DNA of 17,766 nucleotides, taken from the NCBI GenBank assembly GCA_030615845.1, contig JAUWYM010000001.1:1-17766 (forward strand), in the 5' to 3' direction. This document shows, piece after piece, positions 12,143-17,766 of the stretch. The notes under the pieces are model-generated. The model made no database searches and was not told the DNA's origin. It saw only the letters and a list, made by a program, of their open reading frames with translations. The stretch's first letter is position 1. Each line of letters opens with the position of its first letter. The translations under genes and the position numbers were made by a program. The DNA comes from Thermoplasmatota archaeon (lineage in GTDB: Archaea > Thermoplasmatota > E2 > DHVEG-1).

Positions 12143-12952
12143 CTATTTAATCCATCCATGACCAATCTGAACATAAATATAATAATATCTAATTACAAGA
12201 GGAAATGGTGTTTCATCCTCCTTGCTTATTTTTACGTACGACTCACCTTTTTCAATCTTAAAGTCTTCACCAAGAATACTTGACAACGACTCGTTCCAAG
12301 CATTTGGATACTGGGTTGTAATATTCATTGAGTTAGCATTCCAGGGGCTATCATCTCCTTGAGACCAATTTGTTCGAATGAAACATTTTCCAAGACCAGA
12401 TGTCAAGTTTTTTCCGGGCATTCCAATAAAGACCGGGAGATTAAAACATATCCTACCTCCTGGTTCTGGATAGATAGACGGATCGACCCTCATAACGGGC
12501 TCTCCATTGGGTTGTTTTACGATAACTCCACCACCTTCCAGAACGTATGTCTGATCAACGAAATAAGAATTAGAAGCTTCATATGTTATCGATGTCAAAT
12601 CTTCAACATGCGCCTCGTTAACACTTATGTCCCATTCGCCGGAATCTTCAACACGGAGCTCTCCAAATGCCCGTGCTGTAATAAAATAGGGAAGTTCTCT
12701 GCTTCCAAGTGTGAACATCGTTGATATTGGTGCTGATGAATTTGTTATCGCTTGCAGATCAATCATAGATTTTAACGTTGAAAATTGATTAGATACCTCG
12801 TCCATATGATCTGCTTCTCTTTGTTCCATTATCTGAGGTATATAAGAAAGCTGAATTATTGAGATAATTATTGAAACAAGAGCTACCATTAAAAGCGCCT
12901 CAATAACACCTGCAACAGCATGGTTTTTTACTCTAAATTTTTTGTATTTCAT
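12143..12952 (-). CDS. archaeal type IV pilin-like protein
   Basis: 269 residues. The basic N-terminus MKYKKFRVKNHAVAGVIEAL leads straight into a hydrophobic helix (about 12-36, ending IISIIQLSYIPQ). This is the class III signal and assembly helix of archaeal pilin-like proteins, with processing likely near the NHA-VAG junction. The rest is an extracellular beta-rich domain with many NxS/T sequons (for example NSS, NLT, NWS, NIT, NES) and two cysteines, ending in aromatic-rich IRYYYIYVQIGHGWIK. Shine-Dalgarno AAGGAGAG directly before the ATG. Sits between the NosD/PKD gene and KaiC-like B. A minor pilin or pseudopilin-type surface subunit is likely. Confidence 0.75.
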   Translation of the reverse strand: MKYKKFRVKNHAVAGVIEALLMVALVSIIISIIQLSYIPQIMEQREADHMDEVSNQFSTLKSMIDLQAITNSSAPISTMFTLGSRELPYFITARAFGELRVEDSGEWDISVNEAHVEDLTSITYEASNSYFVDQTYVLEGGGVIVKQPNGEPVMRVDPSIYPEPGGRICFNLPVFIGMPGKNLTSGLGKCFIRTNWSQGDDSPWNANSMNITTQYPNAWNESLSSILGEDFKIEKGESYVKISKEDETPFPLVIRYYYIYVQIGHGWIK

Positions 12953-13047
12953 CTCTCCTTCCCATTTTCCATATTATGTGTCTATAACTTATATTTTTTC
13001 TTTCGCAATCTTTTATCTAAATGAAGCTCAGATGCACATCCAATTGT

Positions 13048-14982
13048 CTATTTACGTTTGATCCAAAATAAAAACAATGAAATTCCAACAACAATAAATA
13101 CGATTTCAAAGACAATGACTAACGGAACGGGTACTTCCAGTTCAAAACCAGCTGCACCTGTACTACCGCCACTTTGACCTGACGACTGAACAACGGTTAC
13201 AATGGTTGTATCAGTTGAGCTGCTTCCATCATCGTCTGTTACCGTTAAGGTTATCGTGTAGTTACCTGGGGACGTATAGGTATGTGTTACAGATTCTCCA
13301 GATCCTGTTGTTTCATCTCCAAAATCCCAAAGATATTCTACGATTTCTCCATCTTCATCATAGCTTTCTGAACCATCAAAGGTAATTGCATCTGTGACAT
13401 CTTCCGAATATGGTCCGCCGGCGTTAGCTATCGGAGGTTGATTAAGCGGATCTGGGCTTATAATTAGTGATTCTGTGACTTGTCTAGACCATTCGCTTGC
13501 ATTGTCTCTAACTTGGAAATAAATTGCATGTGTTCCAAGGGATAAATCAGATATGTTAAATGTTTCCTCATTTCCGATGACTCCATCGATGCTAGATGTC
13601 CATTTCCATTCTGTAATATAACCATCTTCATCGGTTCCATGGCCACTAAATGTTACTGTCTGTGTGTATGCTGCCGGATTGGGAGTTATTGCATCAATAA
13701 ATGCAGTAGGTTCTTGATTTTCTGTTGGATCACTTGGATCTGGATCTTGTCCATCTGATGGGTTAATTGTGAGACTTGCTGTTTTTTCTGATGACCAAAC
13801 ACCTTCATTATCTTTTACTTTGAAATATATTGTGTGCGTTCCAACCGATAAGGTCGACAAGCTAAATTCACTATTAGTGCTTAATTGTCCATCGAGACTT
13901 GATCTCCAATTATAACCGTCTATAAATCCATCATCTGATCCACTACCGCTAAATGATACAGAGTTACCCTCCTCAGCTGGATTGGGTGTTATTGTTGGAT
14001 TATATGCAATTGGTGCCTGGTTACCACCTGGTGGATTAGGTTCTAAAAAATAACCGAGAGGGTATTCATCTTGATTGCTTCCACCTGAGATGTTGTATGG
14101 TAAATCTCCGATGCCATCTTCATCTGAATCGTAATCATTGTAGTCGTCCCAGTAGTTTCCTTGGGAGTTGTAACTCCAAGAGTTTAAATATTGATCTTTT
14201 GCGTTTTGCCCATTATTTGTAAAATCATTAAGATATAAAATGTTATTTTGAGAATGATCGGTGGATACTTGGATGTGAACTCCATATTGGCTGTTTCCTG
14301 TAATTGTATTGCTATAAATCTCATTGTTGCTTGAAGAATCCCAGAAATAAATTCCTTTCTGATTGTTTTGGATTACATTATCGTAGATGATGTTGTTTTC
14401 TGAATGCGTTGTTAAGCTTATTGCGGCACCTGCGTTTCCAGTTATTTGATTATCGTTTATTGTTATGCCACTGCAGTAATCGAGTTGAATTCCATCGCTT
14501 TTGTCGCTGTTCAATATTTTGTTATCATCGATGTTGCCGTTATCAACATATGAGAGGGCGATACAGTCATTTCCAGTTCCGCCAGCTTTTCGGATTGTAA
14601 ATCCTGAAATATGGACTTCAATTCTTGTTTCTGATTCTGCGATTCCATGTGCATAGATAACATATCCTGATTCGTCACCGTCGATAATTGTTGTATCTTT
14701 GTTTTGACCGGCAAGCGTTAAATCTTTTGTAATTTCAATATTTTCATTGTATGTCCCACTCAAAACATAGATTGTATCACCTGAGCTTGCAGCATTTATT
14801 CCATCTTGAATACTTCGATAAGGGTAGTCCTGTGTTCCATTCCAAGGTCCATCAGTATTGCTATCGTCAACATATATAGTAACACTAGATGCCGTGCAAT
14901 TATTAGTAGTGAAAACACTCGTTAAAGCCAGAAGCAATACAGTACTTATTAACAGTAATACTCTTCTTTGTGCCTTTATCAT
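13048..14982 (-). CDS. secreted, membrane-anchored NosD-type beta-helix / PKD surface protein
   Basis: 644 residues from the ATG at 14982, which gives a clean signal peptide (MIKAQRRVLLLISTVLLLAL..., about 1-32). A frame from 15033 exists, but the TATA box (15036-15050) is too close to that ATG. Domains in order: right-handed beta-helix with PbH1/NosD coils (about 35-275), the NosD-type tail GNYWDDYNDYDSDEDGIGD (Ca-binding-like Asp repeats), two related Ig/PKD-like domains (about 325-405 and 420-505, each with GTHxIYFxVxDN), a canonical PKD domain (about 515-600; YLWDFGDETTGSGESVTHTY), a Gly/Ser linker, and a C-terminal transmembrane helix ending in KRK. A cell-surface binding or adhesion protein. 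Confidence 0.88.
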   Translation of the reverse strand: MIKAQRRVLLLISTVLLLALTSVFTTNNCTASSVTIYVDDSNTDGPWNGTQDYPYRSIQDGINAASSGDTIYVLSGTYNENIEITKDLTLAGQNKDTTIIDGDESGYVIYAHGIAESETRIEVHISGFTIRKAGGTGNDCIALSYVDNGNIDDNKILNSDKSDGIQLDYCSGITINDNQITGNAGAAISLTTHSENNIIYDNVIQNNQKGIYFWDSSSNNEIYSNTITGNSQYGVHIQVSTDHSQNNILYLNDFTNNGQNAKDQYLNSWSYNSQGNYWDDYNDYDSDEDGIGDLPYNISGGSNQDEYPLGYFLEPNPPGGNQAPIAYNPTITPNPAEEGNSVSFSGSGSDDGFIDGYNWRSSLDGQLSTNSEFSLSTLSVGTHTIYFKVKDNEGVWSSEKTASLTINPSDGQDPDPSDPTENQEPTAFIDAITPNPAAYTQTVTFSGHGTDEDGYITEWKWTSSIDGVIGNEETFNISDLSLGTHAIYFQVRDNASEWSRQVTESLIISPDPLNQPPIANAGGPYSEDVTDAITFDGSESYDEDGEIVEYLWDFGDETTGSGESVTHTYTSPGNYTITLTVTDDDGSSSTDTTIVTVVQSSGQSGGSTGAAGFELEVPVPLVIVFEIVFIVVGISLFLFWIKRK

Positions 14983-15035
14983 GTTTCTTTCACTTTCTAT
15001 CTCTCTAACAGGTATCATGTCAAACTCTGTCATTA

Positions 15036-15050
15036 ATTATATATAAATAT
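15036..15050 (-). promoter_or_regulatory. TATA box for the NosD/PKD gene
   Basis: On the minus strand the run reads ATATTTATATATAAT. Transcription would begin about 26 bases downstream, near 15018. That excludes the ATG at 15033 and leaves 15018 or, better, 14982 as start. Confidence 0.5.
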
Positions 15051-15160
15051 ACTGTGGCAAAATGTCAGTATGAAAAATTTCCAGTGAATAATTCACCAAG
15101 GATTTGTTTTGATAAAATTGGAGCGTTCGTATTGATTTTCTTCTTTTTTTGTCGCAATGT

Positions 15161-15175
15161 TTATATACTTTTAAA
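15161..15175 (+). promoter_or_regulatory. promoter of the 15220 gene, shared motif
   Basis: TTATATACTTTTAAA contains a 12-of-13 match to the mirrored arms at 10969-11034. It lies about 52 bases before the ATG at 15220, allowing a leader of roughly 28 bases with a ribosome-binding site. Confidence 0.45.
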
Positions 15176-15219
15176 TCAATTTAAAATTATAAAAATAATT
15201 AAAAATAAAAGTGATTTCG

Positions 15220-15474
15220 ATGTCAAATGAAACTATCTGGACATGGCTGCGAACAAAAGGAAAGATCTTTAAGGTGATCTCCAACCCTGACAGAGGAACA
15301 ATCGAGGTTCTCAATGAAAATGGAGAAACATTAATCAGAAAAACTAATTTAAGTAGAAGACAAGTTGAACTTGTTGAAAAATATTTTTTAAATTCCGTTG
15401 CAAAAAAGTTGAACGGAAGTAATGAGATTCACCCTCGAAAACCTAAAGACTCATTTGATCCGATGGTGGCATAA
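15220..15474 (+). CDS. 84-residue hypothetical protein (paralogue of 11053-11280)
   Basis: The ATG at 15220 is favoured over an in-frame GTG at 15211 because the AGTGAT containing that GTG serves as the ribosome-binding site. The protein MSNETIWTWLRTKGKIFKVI continues SNPDRGTIEVLNENGETLIR then KTNLSRRQVELVEKYF, matching the 11053 protein in IWxW, SNxDxGT and LxRxQV. A 25-residue polar tail (EIHPRKPKDSFDPMVA at the end) is extra. No family recognised. Its promoter repeats the motif found before KaiC-like A and its paralogue. Divergent from the NosD/PKD gene. Confidence 0.7.
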   Translation: MSNETIWTWLRTKGKIFKVISNPDRGTIEVLNENGETLIRKTNLSRRQVELVEKYFLNSVAKKLNGSNEIHPRKPKDSFDPMVA

Positions 15475-15572
15475 TTTAAAGACTAAATTTTTCTCTTTTT
15501 ATCGATATAACTGTGAGCAATTGAAGCATTAAAACTAAAAATTAATATAGCGACAAACTATTTCAAACATCC

Positions 15573-15914
15573 ATGGAAAAAAAGATAATATTTTTGGAGT
15601 TACCAATAGATGTTATAGAAAAAATCGATGACCAAAACAAAATTGGTACCCGATCAGTTTTTATATCAGATTTGCTGGAAAAGCAACTGCAAACCTCTAT
15701 AAGTGAAATGGATGCCACTACTGAAATACCCACAAGTATGCATGCTGGAGAGCTAGGGGAAGTCACAGGAGAAATCAGCCTTGTGAATAGTAAGGGCATG
15801 CCGCTAGGAAAGTTCAATATTAACACAGAAGAAGGACTGGAACATCTCGCTGAAAAGATATGCGAGATCTCAGATGATCCTACTGTACGGATGAAGGCAC
15901 GACGCTGGCGGTAA
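15573..15914 (+). CDS. ribbon-helix-helix-like hypothetical regulator
   Basis: 113 residues. The first 40 (MEKKIIFLELPIDVIEKIDD, then RSVFISDLLEKQLQ) follow the strand-helix-helix pattern of CopG/MetJ-type DNA-binding domains: a short hydrophobic strand, a helix with DVIEKID, and a helix opening after RSxFIS. The remainder has a small beta segment (GEISLVNSKGMPLGKFNI) and an acidic helix, ending in RMKARRWR. A TATA-like ATTAATATAG lies about 28 bases before the ATG, so it may be leaderless. Target unknown. Confidence 0.65.
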   Translation: MEKKIIFLELPIDVIEKIDDQNKIGTRSVFISDLLEKQLQTSISEMDATTEIPTSMHAGELGEVTGEISLVNSKGMPLGKFNINTEEGLEHLAEKICEISDDPTVRMKARRWR

Positions 15915-16083
15915 ATATATTCAAAATTTGATGCCGTAATTCTTTTTTAAATTATAGGTTACTCGATTTATGAGAAAGTTCTAGGTTTACTCATGGAGAT
16001 GAACCACTGATCTCCACTCTTATTTCTGTAAGATGCAGCAGATTTTTGGTAGAAGTTTTTTAATATGCAGATGCATAACTATT

Positions 16084-16566
16084 ATGATGGATCATTCATT
16101 AAAAATTGGATTCAGCTTTGGTTTAACCTCAGGAAATATCACCACGCTTGGATTGATGGTTGGACTTTCCTCAGGTACACATTCAAAACTTGTAGTCATC
16201 GGAGGAATATTAACTATTGCAATTGCAGACTCATTTTCAGATGCACTGGGCATTCATATTTCAGAAGAATCTGAAAATAGGCATACTACAAGAGAGATAT
16301 GGGAGGCGACAATGGCTACATTTGCCTCAAAATTTGTTTTTGCCTTATCATTTATTGTCCCAGTTTTACTCTTTGAAGAACTCTCGACAGCAATTATTAT
16401 AAGTGTAGTTTGGGGGTTGTCTCTATTAAGTGTTCTCAGTTTTGGTATAGCCAGAGAACAAAAAACAAAACCTTGGCGCCCTGTTGCAGAACATTTGATT
16501 ATTGCGGCAGTAGTGATAATTTTAACGCATTATGTTGGTTGTTGGATATCATCGACGTTTTGTTAG
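16084..16566 (+). CDS. VIT1/CCC1-family-like membrane transporter
   Basis: About 160 residues from the ATG pair at 16084/16087. A frame from 16033 exists, but TTTTTTAATATG (16056-16067) looks like the TATA box of a leaderless gene starting at 16084. The sequence DHSLKIGFSFGLTSGNITTL (from M2) with GLMVGLSSG and IADSFSDALGIHISEESEN is characteristic of the VIT1/CCC1 (DUF125) family, which moves Fe(II) or Mn(II) across membranes. Four to five hydrophobic segments are visible. It is shorter than plant and yeast members but of the size common for archaeal homologues. Metal specificity cannot be read. Confidence 0.8.
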   Translation: MMDHSLKIGFSFGLTSGNITTLGLMVGLSSGTHSKLVVIGGILTIAIADSFSDALGIHISEESENRHTTREIWEATMATFASKFVFALSFIVPVLLFEELSTAIIISVVWGLSLLSVLSFGIAREQKTKPWRPVAEHLIIAAVVIILTHYVGCWISSTFC

Positions 16567-16637
16567 AAAATTCCAGATGGTTGAAAAAACAAAAATATTT
16601 TCCAACATATATATGTCTATAATACCATTTGGTTTAA

Positions 16638-16772
16638 ATGAGAATATCAGCAAACTATTACATCAAAGACCACCTCAATGTCTCTTCACAACATACCCAT
16701 TATAGAAAATTATCTGAAAAGCATCTCCTAAACATTATTAATTCAGAAAAACATCCTGTTTCAACAAATTAA
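16638..16772 (+). CDS. possible 44-residue ORF before hypF
   Basis: The frame MRISANYYIKDHLNVSSQHT ends LLNIINSEKHPVSTN. A TATA-like CATATATATG (about 16606-16615) is centred 27 bases upstream, so the ATG would be at the transcription start. It ends 15 bases before hypF. The composition is His/Ser/Asn-rich, with no recognised family. It may be a real small gene or the leader of the hypF message. Confidence 0.35.
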   Translation: MRISANYYIKDHLNVSSQHTHYRKLSEKHLLNIINSEKHPVSTN

Positions 16773-16787
16773 ATCAATGGTAGTTAA

Positions 16788-17766
16788 ATGATGTTTAAGA
16801 TATTTGTTCAGGGTATCGTCCAAGGCGTAGGTTTTCGACCATACATCTACAGAAAAGCAATTGAAAATAACCTAATCGGTTCTGTAAAAAACACTGGTAA
16901 CGGTGTGGAAATCATAATCAACGATAAAGATTTCATAGAAAAACTTACTGATCTGCCTCCATTGGCAAACATCTCAAACTACACCGTAAAGAAGATTACA
17001 TCAAAAAAACAATTTTCTGATTTCTCCATCCTTAAAAGCACATATTCAGAAGGGGAGACTGAGCTTCCTGCAGATATTTTCATGTGCGATGATTGCCTAA
17101 GAGAACTACAGGACAAAAACAATAGAAGACACAACTATTATTTTATTACCTGTACTAACTGTGGACCCCGTTTTTCTATGATAGAGGATTATCCTTATGA
17201 TAGGCCACTTACGTCAATGCATGGATTTGAGATGTGTTCTTTATGTAAGACTGAGTATAAAAATCCACTGGATCGAAGGTATCATGCGCAGACTGTTGCA
17301 TGTAAAGATTGTGGCCCAAAACTAAAACTGCTCGATGGTAAAGAAGATATTAGTGGTAGTTCTGATGTTGAAACAATAAAAAAAGCAGTTGATCTCATAC
17401 GGTCTAAACAGTCAATTGCAGTTAAAGGAGTTGGCGGGTTCCATATTTGTTCGTTATGTGATGATGATAGTGTTGAAAGCGTTAGAAAGATGCTCAATCG
17501 TCCGCATAAACCATTTGCGATAATGGCTAGAGATCTCGATATGGTTGAAACCATTGCATATGCCTCACTAAAAGAAAAGGAATTACTCTGTAGTCCGCAA
17601 AGACCAATTGTTGCAATTAAAAAGAAACAAAGAGATGATTTCAAGAAGGTTTCAGAGTTAGACACTATTGGTGTTATGCTTCCATATACTGCTCTGCATT
17701 ACCTTCTGTTTGATTTTATCGATGTGCCGCTTCTTATGACGTCCTGTAATATCCCTGGCGAGCCGG
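16788..17766 (+). CDS. hypF: [NiFe]-hydrogenase maturation carbamoyltransferase HypF (3' partial)
   Basis: The gene runs off the right edge after 326 codons; full HypF is about 750 residues. It supplies the CN ligands of the NiFe active site by converting carbamoyl phosphate and transferring the group to HypE. Seen here: an acylphosphatase domain with FVQGIVQGVGFRPYIYRKA (6-24; catalytic R17 and N35); zinc fingers beginning MCDDC (99-103) and CTNCGPRFS, then the second pair CSLC and CKDCGP; and the start of the YrdC-like domain (KGVGGFHICSLCDDDSVESV; KPFAIMARD; IGVMLPYTALHYLLF; LLMTSCNIPGEP). Start is ATG 16788 or the adjacent 16791. Its presence predicts a [NiFe] hydrogenase in this organism. 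Confidence 0.93.
   Translation, partial: MMFKIFVQGIVQGVGFRPYIYRKAIENNLIGSVKNTGNGVEIIINDKDFIEKLTDLPPLANISNYTVKKITSKKQFSDFSILKSTYSEGETELPADIFMCDDCLRELQDKNNRRHNYYFITCTNCGPRFSMIEDYPYDRPLTSMHGFEMCSLCKTEYKNPLDRRYHAQTVACKDCGPKLKLLDGKEDISGSSDVETIKKAVDLIRSKQSIAVKGVGGFHICSLCDDDSVESVRKMLNRPHKPFAIMARDLDMVETIAYASLKEKELLCSPQRPIVAIKKKQRDDFKKVSELDTIGVMLPYTALHYLLFDFIDVPLLMTSCNIPGEP

Noticed and set aside
13048..13160. Archaeosortase sorting signal (PGF-CTERM-like) at the C-terminus of the NosD/PKD protein
   Set aside because: The C-terminus has a membrane helix and basic end, but no recognisable PGF, PEF or VPxxP-S-x-P-type motif. A plain membrane anchor is sufficient.
14409..14714. Frames inside the NosD/PKD gene on both strands
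   Set aside because: They overlap a gene with signal peptide, beta-helix repeats, PKD domains and membrane anchor, and have no independent support.

Overview
This window looks archaeal. It carries an Alba chromatin protein, two stand-alone AbrB-type swapped-hairpin proteins, two single-domain KaiC/RAD55-like ATPases, an archaeal type IV pilin-like protein, a membrane-anchored NosD-type beta-helix/PKD surface protein, AlaX and HypF. Several genes have a TATA-like box about 25-30 bp before a start codon, as expected for leaderless or short-leader archaeal transcripts. The DNA is AT-rich. The mix would suit a euryarchaeal lineage such as Thermoplasmatota, but nothing in the window fixes the taxon.

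The left half (1 to about 8.7 kb, genes mostly on +) reads as an integrated or decaying mobile element. A ParB-type/HTH/DNA methyltransferase fusion enters from the left edge. It is followed by a tight operon: a basic winged-helix-like protein, a 28-residue micro-ORF joined by ATGA overlaps on both sides, Alba, and two small proteins sharing an N-terminal KACP...NRC motif. Further right are a 35-residue ORF, a probable MazF N-terminal stub, a DUF6908-like protein, a frameshifted ORF, a possible structured RNA, a 67-residue protein, a coiled-coil protein coupled to a frameshifted ORF, and a YkgJ-type cysteine-cluster protein.

From 6.36 to 8.7 kb the sequence is mostly debris. It holds an intact 50-residue AbrB gene whose ATGA-coupled partner is broken by frameshifts, and a roughly 180-bp block present twice that contains nested palindromes and a conserved minus-strand peptide. 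It also holds tandem 64-bp units that fold as hairpins and also read as a peptide repeat, two near-identical fragments of the ParB-methyltransferase gene, a winged-helix remnant, what looks like the C-terminal end of a tyrosine recombinase, a beta-helix fragment, and a second AbrB gene. The integrase-like remnant and methyltransferase fragments suggest repeated insertion and deletion at this site.

The right half (8.9 kb onward) looks like ordinary chromosome. It contains alaX, a two-gene minus-strand operon (KaiC-like ATPase and a membrane methyltransferase of the isoprenylcysteine type), and a divergent small protein. A minus-strand surface/motility-like set follows: NosD/PKD protein, pilin-like protein and a second KaiC-like ATPase. 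Then come a paralogue of the small protein, a ribbon-helix-helix-like protein, a VIT1/CCC1-like transporter, a possible 44-residue ORF and the 5' part of hypF. The two small paralogues share a promoter motif that also appears mirrored before the first KaiC-like gene, which suggests a small co-regulated set.
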